Assembly (NCBI GenBank): GCA_964511945.1
Contig: CAZEHO010000024.1
Location: forward strand, 1-45,979
Direction of reading: 5' to 3'
From: CAZEHO01 sp964511945
GTDB lineage: Bacteria > Actinomycetota > Acidimicrobiia > Spongiisociales > UBA11373
DNA length: 45,979 bases
Part shown: piece after piece, positions 33,318 to 41,725 of the stretch
Position numbering within the stretch: the stretch's first letter is position 1
Layout: every line of letters starts with the position of its first letter
Notes under the pieces: model-generated
Seen by the model: the letters and a program-made list of their open reading frames with translations, nothing else
Database searches by the model: none
What the model was told of the DNA's origin: nothing
Position numbers and translations under genes: made by a program

Positions 33318-35006
33318 GTGCCTCGGATCGCCCCCCTCGTTGCCATCGTGTTGATCGGCGCCGCCTGTTCGAGTTCCGGTGGCGTTCCGGTCGATCCCGG
33401 AGCACCGTCCTCATCCACCGAACCAGCCAGCACGGACACCGGATCAGCGACCACCGGCACTCCCGCAACGACGGTGGCGCCGGCGACCTCTGCCGCAACA
33501 ACCGTGACCAGCACGACACTGCCGCCGACAACCACGACGACCACCGAGCCGCCCGGATGCAGTGAGCCCTATGCCGACGGACCCGAGCCATCCGCCGAAC
33601 CGGACACCCTCGACTTCGCAGACCCGGTCCTGGCATCGGTCGCGATCTCCGAGATCACCTTCCGCTGCGCCGACACCGTGGTGATCACCACCGCGAGTGA
33701 TCCCGAAGTGGCACTCGCCGCCGCCGAACTCGCCCGGGAGAACCGCGCTCCGCTGCTCTTCGGATTGCCGGGGGACGATCCGTTCGTGGCCACCGAACTG
33801 GAGCGTCTCGCTCCCGATCTGGTGATCCGCGTCGGATACGAGGTCACCGTTCCCGGAACATTGGACGCCCGGATCAAGACCTTTGACGCAGCCGATCTGG
33901 AATTGGGAGAACTGGCCGGTCTTCTGACCGATCCGGGTGATCCAGCAACTGCCCTGGCCGGAGCCAGTGCCGGGTTCGGCGCGAGCGGCGTGCTCTGGGT
34001 GGTCGCCGATACTGCATTGCCGGTGGCTGCAGCTGCGGCCGCGGCCTCGATTCCGACGGGCGGTCTGACGGTCGTCGTCGACGGCGACGACCTCAGGTCA
34101 CCCCGCGAGGCGGTAGCGGCGGTGCGCGACGGCGTCCCACCGGCAATCGTCGGACTCCTGGGTGAGCACACCGACGAGGCCGACTGGCAACTCCGGGCCC
34201 TCCTCGACGCCGAAGAACTCCCCGGCGGCGGCCTGGTCCTCTTCCCGGGCCGCAGGATGGTGGCGCTCTACGGGAACCCTTTGACCTCAGTCCTCGGAGT
34301 CCTGGGAGAGCAGGAAGCAGAAGCGGCGGTGACCAGGGCCGCCGAGATCGCCGCCCCATACGACGCCGACGGTCTCGAACTCCTCCTTGCGTTCGAGCTC
34401 ATCGCCACCGTTGCAGCCGGCGAAGCCGGCGGCGACGGCAACTACTCCAACGAGATGGACCTCGACGTGCTCCGGCCCTGGATTGAGGTCGCCGCCGACA
34501 ACGGGCTCTACGTACTCCTCGACCTGCAGCCCGGCCGCAGCGACTTCCTCACCCAGGCCAGGATCTACGACGAGTTCCTCCGGATGCCACACGTCGGGCT
34601 GGCTCTCGACCCCGAGTGGCGCCTCGCTCCCGATGAGGTCCACCTGCAGCAATTCGGAACGGTGGACGCACCAGAGGTTAACCAGGTGGTGGACTACCTC
34701 GCCGAGATCGTGCGGGAGGAAAACCTGCCGCAGAAGATGCTGCTGCTTCACCAGTTCCGGCTCTCGATGATCACCAATCGCGAGATGATCGAGAAGACAC
34801 CCGAGCTGTCGTTCGTCATTCAGATGGACGGCCAGGGCACTCTGGAACAGAAGTACGGAACCTGGGATGCCATCACGCTTGCACTCCGCGACGATCCCGA
34901 CTGGTGGTGGGGATGGAAGAACTTCTACGACGAAGACTTCCCGACGCCGACGCCCGACCTCGTGCTCGATCTCGATCCGACCGCGGTCTACGTCAGCTAC
35001 CAGTAG
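33318..35006 (+). CDS. lipoprotein with cell-wall-binding-like N-domain and TIM-barrel-like C-domain
   Basis: A 562-residue lipoprotein (lipobox IGAAC, C17) with a Thr/Pro-rich linker to about residue 78. Residues 95-270 have short alpha/beta repeats, such as VAISEITFRCADTVVITTAS, LARENRAPLLFG and APDLVIRVG, that look like cell-wall-binding repeat 2 (CWB2-type) domains. The C-terminal 250 residues read like a TIM-barrel: NGLYVLLDLQPGRSDFLTQA, VGLALDPEWRLAP, KMLLLHQFRLSM, and VIQMDGQG near the end. Asp and Glu at strand ends suggest a hydrolase-like pocket, but I cannot name an activity. I recall similar unannotated proteins in other actinomycetes. The start is GTG at 33318 with a good ribosome site. 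It stands alone and is probably surface-exposed. Confidence 0.8.
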   Translation: MPRIAPLVAIVLIGAACSSSGGVPVDPGAPSSSTEPASTDTGSATTGTPATTVAPATSAATTVTSTTLPPTTTTTTEPPGCSEPYADGPEPSAEPDTLDFADPVLASVAISEITFRCADTVVITTASDPEVALAAAELARENRAPLLFGLPGDDPFVATELERLAPDLVIRVGYEVTVPGTLDARIKTFDAADLELGELAGLLTDPGDPATALAGASAGFGASGVLWVVADTALPVAAAAAAASIPTGGLTVVVDGDDLRSPREAVAAVRDGVPPAIVGLLGEHTDEADWQLRALLDAEELPGGGLVLFPGRRMVALYGNPLTSVLGVLGEQEAEAAVTRAAEIAAPYDADGLELLLAFELIATVAAGEAGGDGNYSNEMDLDVLRPWIEVAADNGLYVLLDLQPGRSDFLTQARIYDEFLRMPHVGLALDPEWRLAPDEVHLQQFGTVDAPEVNQVVDYLAEIVREENLPQKMLLLHQFRLSMITNREMIEKTPELSFVIQMDGQGTLEQKYGTWDAITLALRDDPDWWWGWKNFYDEDFPTPTPDLVLDLDPTAVYVSYQ

Positions 35007-35069
35007 CGCACGAGCTGTGCCCGGCAGTCGCTCCCAGATGAAAGGGTGTGCCGGCCCCGGTCGACAGCG

Positions 35070-35490
35070 TCACTCCTCTGTCACTTCGCGCGCAAACCGC
35101 CGTGCGGTGTCCAGGTCGCGGCCGGTGGGATGTTCCCGGATCAGACAGAGGAACCTCCCTCGACAGGAGAAGCGCCCGACTACCTCAGCACCCTTTGCCG
35201 TGACCGCCTCTTCCAGGGCTCCAACTTCAATTCCTTGCCCCCTCCAGAGGTACCAAAGAGAGCAACCTTCCTCCCCCGAAAGCTGTTGCTGTCGATGAAT
35301 CTCCTGAATCCCCAGCCCCGCAGCGGGCCGTAGAGCCCAGCACCCAGGAAGACGACAGAGTCCTCAGCCAACTTGCCTTTCGTTTTCACGTCCTCTGCGG
35401 CAACTCCAAGTTCAGAAGCGATGGCTTCTGCCACCTCTTGGTGTTCCCGGTCAAGGAGCAATAGGCAACGTCAAACACCGTTGGTGCCAT
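35070..35490 (-). pseudogene. Flavodoxin gene with two frameshifts
   Basis: Three frames read in series give a complete flavodoxin of about 140 residues. Frame one, from ATG at 35490, gives MAPTVFDVAYCSLTGNTKR, the FMN phosphate loop. Near 35443-35447 the frame changes to VAEAIASELGVAAEDVKTKG, then DSVVFLGAGLYG and KVALFGTSGGG. Near 35225-35235 it changes again to GALEEAVTAKGAEVV, RFSCRGRFLCLIREHPTGRD and DTARRFAREVTEE, ending at TGA 35070-35072. All family landmarks are present, so the gene was intact recently, or two indel errors exist in the assembly. A TATGTT box precedes the start. Flavodoxins carry single electrons via FMN and often replace ferredoxin under iron limitation. Confidence 0.8.
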
Positions 35491-35796
35491 CCCCGGTTCC
35501 CCGTGACTTCCTTCTCCACAACATACGCCACCGACAATCCCCGGGCCTTTGCCTCAACACGGGCCGGCTCGCACTCCCCCGAACCCTCGCCCACCCTCGG
35601 GGTGACACTTCGCAATGCTCGGGTGACGATCGCGAAGCACACATCTCCTCGAGGTCAGGGGTCCCGAGGGTGCGCATCCGTTCGCTTCGCCGTAGCCGAG
35701 TGGTGTCTCGATGATCGACCCGTTGGGCAGGTACCAACGCCTCTTGAATCGGGATTGTGAAACCGGTTCTCTGGTGGTGCGCGAAGGGGAGAGGCA
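35491..35796. other. Intergenic stretch without a recognisable gene
   Basis: Short open frames on both strands here show no family motif or convincing start. The stretch holds the divergent control region of the flavodoxin pseudogene and the dehydrogenase gene. Confidence 0.5.
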
Positions 35797-36846
35797 ATGA
35801 CAGCAACGCTGAACCACCGTGTGGTCGTGTCAGAGCATGGTGAGCCGAGCGTGCTTCGGGTCGTGGAGGAGGATCTTCCCGAGCCGGGTGCCGGCACCGT
35901 GCGGGTGAAGGTGCTCGCCGCCGGGGTTTCCGCTTTCGATCTTATCTATCGTCGCTGGGGAAGGCTCCCCGGGAGCCCGAAGCTGCCGTTCACCCTGGGG
36001 GAAGACGTCGTCGGCGTGGTGAACGAGTTGGGAGAAGGTGTAACAGAGCTCAAGCCCGGGCAGACCGTCGCCGGCGGCACGTTGGCCCTTGGTGTCGGCG
36101 GTGGCTACGCGGAGTACGTTTGCCTGCCCGCCGCGGATCTGGTGCCCGTGCCCTCGGGCGTCGATCCTGCTGAAGCCGTCTGCCTGGTCGTGAACTACCT
36201 CACCGCACACCAGCACATGCACCGGATCGGCGGAGTCCAGAGCGGCGAGCGAGTGCTGATTCACGGTGCGGCTGGAGGTGTGGGAACTGCCCTGCTCGAG
36301 CTCGGCAAACTGGCCGGGTTGGAGATGTATGGCACGGCGTCCCGGCACAACCACGAGCTCGTGTCCCGACTCGGAGCTACTCCGATCGACTACCACACGG
36401 AGGACTTCGTACATCGAATCCGCTCCCTGACGGGGAGTGGTGTCGACGTTGTGATCGACCCCGTGGGAGGGGCTCGGCAGCTCTGGCGTTCCTACCGGTC
36501 TCTCAGCAAGGGCGGGAGGCTGGTCTGGTTGGGCTCAAGCGCCGTCGAGAAGAAGGGGCTGCTGGTCGGGGTGTCAAGCATGATCTTCATGCCATTGCTG
36601 AGGCTCATACCCGACGGTAGACGGGCTCCGTGGTGCCCAACGATGGGGAAGTACGCCAGGAAGGACCCAGAGTGGTACCGCAATACGCTGGCCGACCTCC
36701 TCGCCTTGCTCGAGGATCGCAAGCTCGAGCCGGTCATCGCCGAACGCATTCCCTTGGCTCAGGCCGCCCGTGCTCATGAACTGCTTGAACGCGGCGGGCA
36801 CACCGGCAAAGTGGTCCTCATCCCCAACACTGGGGCCGGGTCCTGA
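35797..36846 (+). CDS. MDR-family NADPH:quinone oxidoreductase-like dehydrogenase
   Basis: A 349-residue medium-chain dehydrogenase/reductase without the zinc-binding cysteines of alcohol dehydrogenases, so it belongs to the quinone oxidoreductase/enoyl reductase group. The N-terminal GroES-like domain has SEHGEPSVLRVVEEDLPEPG and FTLGEDVVGVV. The cofactor loop is HGAAGGVGTALLELGKLAG (about residues 151-169), followed by GATPIDYHTEDF and DVVIDPVGGA. The C-terminus RAHELLERGGHTGKVVLIP is typical. It should reduce quinones or reactive carbonyls with NADPH; the substrate is unknown. AGGGGAGAGG precedes the ATG. It is divergent from the flavodoxin pseudogene and convergent with the NarL-type regulator, 104 nt apart. 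Confidence 0.92.
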   Translation: MTATLNHRVVVSEHGEPSVLRVVEEDLPEPGAGTVRVKVLAAGVSAFDLIYRRWGRLPGSPKLPFTLGEDVVGVVNELGEGVTELKPGQTVAGGTLALGVGGGYAEYVCLPAADLVPVPSGVDPAEAVCLVVNYLTAHQHMHRIGGVQSGERVLIHGAAGGVGTALLELGKLAGLEMYGTASRHNHELVSRLGATPIDYHTEDFVHRIRSLTGSGVDVVIDPVGGARQLWRSYRSLSKGGRLVWLGSSAVEKKGLLVGVSSMIFMPLLRLIPDGRRAPWCPTMGKYARKDPEWYRNTLADLLALLEDRKLEPVIAERIPLAQAARAHELLERGGHTGKVVLIPNTGAGS

Positions 36847-36950
36847 GCCGGAATCGCGCCACGTAAACAACGAACTCCTGATAGGGATCCCGAGGGGACG
36901 AATCTGGTTCCCCGAAACCCTGAGACCCCCTCATGGCAGTGAGAACGTCT

Positions 36951-37622
36951 TCAACTGATGTGAGGCTCGCCCGTTGACCTCCCCTCTTCTTGTCGTTGGG
37001 CCAGCAGGGCGGCCTCCACGCGGCTTCGAACTTGGAGTTTCTGGAGGATTCCGGTCATGTAGTGCTTGATGGTCTTTTCGGCAAGATAGAGCCGTTCTCC
37101 GATCTCGCGGTTGGTGAGGCCTTCGCCGACGAGTTGGAGCACCTCGTTCTCCCGATCGGTCAACGCGCCGAGAGCGTCGGCTTCATCGTGGTGAGTCATC
37201 TCATAGAGAATCGTGTTGGCCAAGGCCGGGGTTATGTAGACCTCACCGGCGGCTATTGCTCGTACCGCGTGGGCGAGCCCCTGTGCAGGAGTGCCCTTGA
37301 GCACATAGCCTCGCGCCCCCGCCTTGAGCGCCTGCAAAAGGTCGTCTTCCCTCTCAGAGACCGTCAGTATGAGAATCTGGGTGGAGGGCACAACTGCCGA
37401 GATCTGGCGAGCTGCGGCGATTCCCCCACCGTCAGGCATGTCGATATCGAGGATCGCAACATCCGGATGGAATTCCTCGGCTGCTTGTGCCGCTGTGTCC
37501 CCTGTGTCTGCTTCACCAACAACGGTGCAGTCCTCTTCGGCGTTCAGTGCGTCGACGACTCCCCGGCGAAAGAGGGGGTGGTCATCGGCAACGACGATCC
37601 GGATCGTGTCCGTGTCAGTCAT
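36951..37622 (-). CDS. NarL/LuxR-family response regulator
   Basis: A 223-residue regulator (226 if the GTG at 37631 is used). The receiver domain has DDH at its start and phospho-acceptor D59 in AILDIDMPD. A KAGARGYVLKG motif follows. The C-terminal helix-turn-helix reads LTDRENEVLQLVGEGLTN, REIGERLYLAEKTIKHYMTG and LQVRSRVEAAL, the LuxR type. The gene starts inside the end of the kinase gene (overlap of 8 nt from the ATG at 37622), so the two are coupled. Its output is probably the divergent cytochrome gene and its own operon; two perfect palindromes in the shared control region at 39064-39110 are candidate sites (inference). Confidence 0.94.
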   Translation of the reverse strand: MTDTDTIRIVVADDHPLFRRGVVDALNAEEDCTVVGEADTGDTAAQAAEEFHPDVAILDIDMPDGGGIAAARQISAVVPSTQILILTVSEREDDLLQALKAGARGYVLKGTPAQGLAHAVRAIAAGEVYITPALANTILYEMTHHDEADALGALTDRENEVLQLVGEGLTNREIGERLYLAEKTIKHYMTGILQKLQVRSRVEAALLAQRQEEGRSTGEPHIS

Positions 37623-39003
37623 AATCGGCACCGTTGTCCAGCGGAAGCCGGACCCGGATGTGGGTGCCGGTTTCGGGTTCCGCAGTCATCTCGAAGTCTC
37701 CTCCAAGCATCGCGACCCGTTCCCGCATCCCCGCGAGCCCCAGGGAACCCTCGCGTGGAGCAGCATCAGGGCTGAATCCGGGGCCGTCGTCGATCACATC
37801 AAGTACAAGCATGCCCTCACGTGCCGCGACAGTCACAGTGCAAGTAGCCCCTGGCGCATGCTTGTAGCTGTTGGCAAGGGCTTCTTGAAGGACCCGGTAC
37901 AGCGTGATCTTGACCGAGAGTGGACCGGTAATGGGCAGGTCAGCGATCCGGGTGTCGATCTCGGTCTTCGTTGCACCCTCAAAACCCCGGATTACCCGAC
38001 GGGCGGTGTCGGCGAGAGAGAGCGGCTCGATCTCCGGCAACCGGAGACCGTGTGCAATTGAGCGGACGTCGGTGAGTGCGCTATCCAGGATTGATCCAAT
38101 CCTTCCCGGGAGGTCTGGGTCGGATGGGGGGATAGCGCCGGCGCTCAGTCTTTCGGCGTGCATCTTCGCCAGCGCGATGTTCTGTGCCGGCCCATCGTGA
38201 AGGTCCGCTGAGACTCGGTGTAGGTACTGTTCGTTGAGCGCGGTAACCCTTCCGGCTGCTCCCCGCATCCGATCACGAAGGCTGCGGTTCTGCGAAAGCA
38301 GACCCCTTAGACGCGCAACTGAATCCTCGAGTTCGGCGTTCTGTGTCTTGATGAGCTTGCTGGCGCCACGGGCGAGGCCAACCAGCATCAGGTACATGAC
38401 AACGGTCGCCGCCGCAACGATTAGCCATCCGCGTGTCTGAGCCCCCTTGATGTCGGCCAGAAGCGCATCGGGCAACTGGTAGAACTCGGCTACCGCGACG
38501 TAGTCCTCCGTTCCGATGAGCGAAATGGGAACGTACGTCTCGATCAGAGAGTCGGCCAGGAGCCGCTCCTGCTCGTGACTTGGGTCCATGAGGTCGGTGA
38601 TCCGGGAAACGACGTTGCCGTCGAATGCTCGGGAGAGATCATCGTCGACGGGGAACGTCGTCCCGATAAGGTCCTTGTTGGTGCTGTACGCAATGGTGCC
38701 TGCGCGCGTCCACAGCTTGACCGTTACGTAGTCTCGACCGAGCGACGTGTCGGTGAGGTGATCATCCAATTCATGATGGCCCGCCTCGTCGAGCACTTGG
38801 CTCGTGTGGAGTGTCTGAACGTGGTGTGCGATGAAGCTGTCAACGTAGAGGGCAGTCACGTCAGCAGTTCGGGCGATGAAGACCTGTCTGATCTCGCTCT
38901 GCACCCACAGACCGATGGTGAGCATGCCGGCAGCGAGCACCATGAGGCCATACAGGAGAAATTGACCGGAAAAGGAAAGCCTCCCGAAGAGCGGCATTCT
39001 CAT
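37615..39003 (-). CDS. NarX/DesK-type sensor histidine kinase
   Basis: A 462-residue kinase with two membrane helices (about 13-34 and 193-212) enclosing a sensor region of about 155 residues that looks like a CACHE-type double loop (YVTVKLWTRAGTIAYST, LIGTTFPVDDD, ETYVPISL). The cytoplasmic part has a coiled linker and a HisKA_3 box with phospho-acceptor H269 in RVSADLHDGPAQN. The ATPase boxes are VLQEALANSYKHA, DDGPGF and GSLGLAGMRERVAMLGG. The start is uncertain: ATG at 39003, ATG at 38997, or TTG at 39015 (which has a distant GGGGGGAG). It is divergent from a di-heme cytochrome lipoprotein, so redox state, oxygen or an electron acceptor is a reasonable signal. Confidence 0.93.
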   Translation of the reverse strand: MRMPLFGRLSFSGQFLLYGLMVLAAGMLTIGLWVQSEIRQVFIARTADVTALYVDSFIAHHVQTLHTSQVLDEAGHHELDDHLTDTSLGRDYVTVKLWTRAGTIAYSTNKDLIGTTFPVDDDLSRAFDGNVVSRITDLMDPSHEQERLLADSLIETYVPISLIGTEDYVAVAEFYQLPDALLADIKGAQTRGWLIVAAATVVMYLMLVGLARGASKLIKTQNAELEDSVARLRGLLSQNRSLRDRMRGAAGRVTALNEQYLHRVSADLHDGPAQNIALAKMHAERLSAGAIPPSDPDLPGRIGSILDSALTDVRSIAHGLRLPEIEPLSLADTARRVIRGFEGATKTEIDTRIADLPITGPLSVKITLYRVLQEALANSYKHAPGATCTVTVAAREGMLVLDVIDDGPGFSPDAAPREGSLGLAGMRERVAMLGGDFEMTAEPETGTHIRVRLPLDNGADYD

Positions 39004-39063
39004 GGCGGCGGCCAAGAGGTCACAGTACTCCCCCCTCAGTATCTACTGCACCCGAATTGTACG

Positions 39064-39078
39064 GACCGGAGTCCGGTC
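39064..39078. promoter_or_regulatory. Perfect 7-1-7 palindrome in the divergent control region
   Basis: GACCGGA-G-TCCGGTC lies between the kinase gene and the cytochrome gene. It ends in GGTCTGA (39075-39081), which recurs 29 nt downstream in the second palindrome. Confidence 0.5.
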
Positions 39079-39094
39079 TGAGGTCGGATCATCG

Positions 39095-39110
39095 TCAGAC
39101 CAAGGTCTGA
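39095..39110. promoter_or_regulatory. Perfect 16-bp palindrome, candidate NarL-type operator
   Basis: TCAGACCAAGGTCTGA is perfectly symmetric (TCAGACC-AA-GGTCTGA). It shares its GGTCTGA half with the palindrome at 39064-39078. NarL-type regulators often bind 7-bp inverted halves 2 bp apart, which matches this geometry. Confidence 0.5.
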
Positions 39111-39210
39111 ACATTCTCTCGACCCGTGCCCCTACCAATCCAAATGGCCCCGCCGTACGCTCAACGGAGCCGACCCGAGCTCGGCTTGCTGGCACCAAGG
39201 GGAGGATCTC

Positions 39211-40032
39211 GTGAGATCGTTTAAGGCTCGAAGCGTTATCGCAGCAACGGTGTTCCTGCTCTTGATGAGTGCATGCGGAGACGACGATGCTGAGTTAACA
39301 ACGACATCAAAGCCGGCGGCAACCACAACAACCGCTGCCACGACGACAACCGCCGCTCCCACAACCACCGCCCCACCCAGTGGTGATGCGGTGCAGGGTG
39401 GTTTGTTGTATGACAAGTGGTGGGCTGTGTTGGGGTTGGATGAGCCGGCTGAGGACAACCCGATCTGGGCTCAACAGTCCACAAACGAGCGGTCGGGCAA
39501 GGACACCTGGCGATGCAAGGAGTGCCACGGTTGGGACTATCAGGGGGCCGACGGCGCCTACGGGTCCGGGTCGCACTTCACCGGGTTCCCCGGGGTGTTC
39601 GGAATCTCGCTGAGCGTCGCAGACCTAATTGCCATGATCGGTGGAGAGACCAACCCTGACCACGACTTCTCGGTCATGGGTGAAGAAGCGATGGCCAACC
39701 TGGCCGCGCTGATAAGCGACTCTCTAGAGAACTACGGCCAGTTCATCGGTGAGGACAAGGCGATCGTTGGTGGGGATGCCGCCAATGGTGAGGCGCTGTT
39801 CGCCAGCACGTGCGTGGCTTGCCATGGTGCTGATGGCACCCAGATCAACTTCCACGATGCCGACGATCCGACCTTTATCGGAACGGTGGCCCTGGACAAT
39901 CCGTGGGAGTTCTTCCACAAGGTGCGGTTCGGGCAGCCCGGCACCCAGATGCCTTCAGCCATCACCAACGGCTGGAGCCTCCAAGACGTCGCCGACGTGG
40001 TCGCCTACTCCCAAACCCTCCCCAGGGAGTAG
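39211..40032 (+). CDS. di-heme cytochrome c lipoprotein
   Basis: A 273-residue lipoprotein (lipobox LMSAC, C22) with a Thr/Ala-rich linker to about residue 56. Two covalent heme sites are present: C102-K-E-C105-H106 and C201-V-A-C204-H205. M156 (FSVMGEE) and M247 (GTQMPSA) are plausible sixth ligands. The second half is a normal class I cytochrome c (GGDAANGEALFASTCVACHG through DVVAYSQTLP). The first half is looser, with WWAVLGLDEPAEDNPIWAQQ before its heme. It probably passes electrons at the outer face of the membrane to an oxidase or reductase not in the window. The start is GTG at 39211 with GGGGAGGA upstream. It is divergent from the two-component system that may control it. Confidence 0.93.
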   Translation: MRSFKARSVIAATVFLLLMSACGDDDAELTTTSKPAATTTTAATTTTAAPTTTAPPSGDAVQGGLLYDKWWAVLGLDEPAEDNPIWAQQSTNERSGKDTWRCKECHGWDYQGADGAYGSGSHFTGFPGVFGISLSVADLIAMIGGETNPDHDFSVMGEEAMANLAALISDSLENYGQFIGEDKAIVGGDAANGEALFASTCVACHGADGTQINFHDADDPTFIGTVALDNPWEFFHKVRFGQPGTQMPSAITNGWSLQDVADVVAYSQTLPRE

Positions 40033-40052
40033 TGCGATCTCCGAGATCGCAC
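40032..40052. repeat. 21-bp perfect palindrome just after the cytochrome stop
   Basis: GTGCGATCTC and its complement flank a single C, starting at the last base of the stop codon. With a 1-nt centre it is a poor hairpin unless the top bases open; it may be a protein site or a cruciform/terminator element. Confidence 0.5.
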
Positions 40053-40094
40053 CGCTCGGTGCCAGGAGGGGGAAGACACACTGAGCCTGTGTCG

Positions 40095-40124
40095 ATGGAG
40101 GGCCCGGGGTTCCGGGTCCTCCAT
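40095..40124 (+). terminator. Hairpin terminator after the cytochrome gene
   Basis: A 13-bp stem (one G-U pair) with a GGTT loop, from ATGGAGGGCCCGG to its complement. No long T run follows, as is common in actinomycete terminators. Confidence 0.55.
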
Positions 40125-40252
40125 CTCCGTCTCGAATCAGTCCGGTGCTGAATGGCGCATTGCGTAGGGTCAGAAGGCTCACGTCACAAACGGGGAAGCC
40201 TCGGGGATCAGATGGAAGGAGAGGGTGGGAAGGTTGTGTTCTGTTTGGCGGC

Positions 40253-40639
40253 GTGGGCCTGATCGGTCAGGTCGTATCGGCCTTGGACTTCCGTCTCGCG
40301 CAGCTGTGGGGACTGCAGGAGAAGGACGACGAAACCGACCCGCTGCACCGTCATTTGGAACTCAATACCGCACGCTGGGACCTGTTAGTGATCTGGCTCC
40401 TGCCAGCTGCGGGAGTCTTGATGCTGCTCGATCACAGCTGGTGGCCGTTTGTGGCGCTCGCCGCAGCGGGCGTCTATGTCGACACGGGCGGTCGGGAGTT
40501 CGTCAAGTTATCGGGCCTTAGACACGAGGGAGTCCGGGTCGGCGGGCCGCAGGAGGTCCGAATCGGCCGTGCCTTCCTGGGGCTGATGATCCTGGTCGGT
40601 TTGGTTGTCGGCATCTATGCGTTGATCCAGGTGACCTGA
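40253..40639 (+). CDS. Small membrane protein, unrecognised
   Basis: A protein of about 128 residues with three likely membrane helices: WDLLVIWLLPAAGVLMLLD, WWPFVALAAAGVYVD and AFLGLMILVGLVVGIYALI. A charged segment before the first helix reads LQEKDDETDPLHRHLELNTA, and a loop EFVKLSGLRHEGVRVGG lies between helices 2 and 3. I do not recognise the family. The start is uncertain: the frame is open back to GTG at 40145, and a purine-rich GGAAGGAGAGGG lies at 40214-40225, but the nearest in-frame GTG is 40253. The hydrophobic pattern and a sharp stop support it as a real gene. It lies downstream of the cytochrome hairpin, so it is probably a separate unit. Confidence 0.6.
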   Translation: MGLIGQVVSALDFRLAQLWGLQEKDDETDPLHRHLELNTARWDLLVIWLLPAAGVLMLLDHSWWPFVALAAAGVYVDTGGREFVKLSGLRHEGVRVGGPQEVRIGRAFLGLMILVGLVVGIYALIQVT

Positions 40640-41138
40640 GACCGCTCACCGCGACGTCGTCGCCACACAGCACTGTCGCGCGGGTTGGATGAGGAACGCT
40701 ACGCGGCCAACTCTCGACAGAGGTCCCGAAGCGCTCGACTTTGTGCCACGAGTCCGCTCAGAAGCCCAAGTCGATCTCGATCCCAAAGCAAAGGGTCGGA
40801 TGATTTTGATAGGGGTCCGGAGGGCCCAGTGACCTTCCCTCAGCATGCCCCAGTGTTCACGAATGTTCCTAGAGAATGCGTGAGATCGCAGCCCTCTGGG
40901 GTGACGTCGATAAGGCATAGCCCCACAGCGCCCGTGAGAGCCTGTTGGTGCTGCCTCGAGTTGCCGGCCGGTGGTGTTGCCCCAACGCCATTCCCGGCAG
41001 CTCCGCGTGACGCGGAACCGGGACCCGGCGAAGCGGGATCGAGCGGAGCCGGGGATTCAGACCCGATTCTCAGTTCTGATAGGGTCCGGCGCTCCAATCA
41101 GGCATTCCGGTGCTTGCTACTACGTGAGGGGAATCGAT
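40640..41138. other. About 500 nt without a clear gene; one dispersed repeat copy and a promoter box
   Basis: Only short frames with no motifs. It holds the first copy of the dispersed repeat (40811-40876) and a TAGGGT box at 41080-41085, about 53 nt before the next lipoprotein gene. Confidence 0.5.
40811..40876 (+). repeat. Dispersed intergenic repeat, copy A
   Basis: Contains AGGGGTCCGGAGGGCC, GACCTTCCC and the core CAGTGTTCACGAATGTTCC followed by TAGAG. Parts recur at 43931-43963, 44646-44716 and 45371-45401. Confidence 0.5.
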
Positions 41139-41708
41139 ATGAAGAGTCGGATAACGTTCGCCGTTGTGGCGTTCGCCTTGTTGATGGCGGCGTGCGGCGG
41201 TGGGAGTGACGGAGGCGCCGCCGCGGAAGATTCTGCGGTGGCCCAAGCCGTGATCCAGGAGATGGTGGCAGACGGCATTTCCCAGGACACGGCCGAGTGC
41301 TTCGTCGGCACCCTGGTGGACGAGTTCGGAGTCGATGAACTCGTGGCCCTTGAAGAAGAGAGTGAGCCCTCGCCTGCGGCCGCTCTTCGCGCTCTTGAGT
41401 TGCTGGACGAGTGCGGTTTCGGATTTGGCGATATCGACGCCGGTCTGGATGACGAGACTTCCGGCCCAGGAGAGATTCCGTCTGATTTCCGGGAGTTGGC
41501 AATGCCGCGCGAGGCAGTCGATGGACCGTACACATTCGGCGACGACGACGCCCTCGACGCCTTGTGGAATGCTTGTGAGGCGGGCTCAGGAAGTGCCTGC
41601 GACGACCTCTACTTCCAGTCACCGCTCGGGTCCGAATACGAGGCCTTCGGCAACACCTGTGGGAACCGGATGGAGCTGAACCTCTCCTGCTCCTCGCTCG
41701 ACCAGTAG
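41139..41708 (+). CDS. Small lipoprotein with actinobacterial C-terminal Cys motif
   Basis: A 189-residue lipoprotein (lipobox LLMAAC, C19). The first mature part, VIQEMVADGISQDTAECFVG, with a second Cys in LLDECGFGFGD, forms a small helical domain that may carry one disulfide. The C-terminal part reads ALWNACEAGSGSACDDLYFQ, SPLGSEYEAFGNTCGNR. This is a short Cys-containing motif that I recall at the ends of many actinobacterial secreted or membrane proteins of unknown role. The ATG is preceded by GAGGGGAAT. A strong hairpin follows the stop, so it is a single-gene unit. Function unknown. Confidence 0.8.
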   Translation: MKSRITFAVVAFALLMAACGGGSDGGAAAEDSAVAQAVIQEMVADGISQDTAECFVGTLVDEFGVDELVALEEESEPSPAAALRALELLDECGFGFGDIDAGLDDETSGPGEIPSDFRELAMPREAVDGPYTFGDDDALDALWNACEAGSGSACDDLYFQSPLGSEYEAFGNTCGNRMELNLSCSSLDQ

Positions 41709-41725
41709 CCCCGGGATCCTCTCAG

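Noticed and set aside
35491..35796. Small coding frames before the dehydrogenase gene
   Set aside because: Frames of 63-113 codons on both strands overlap one another, and none has a motif or a good start.
40840..41097. Minus-strand frame of 85 codons
   Set aside because: It overlaps the dispersed repeat, lacks a ribosome site and is compositionally odd.
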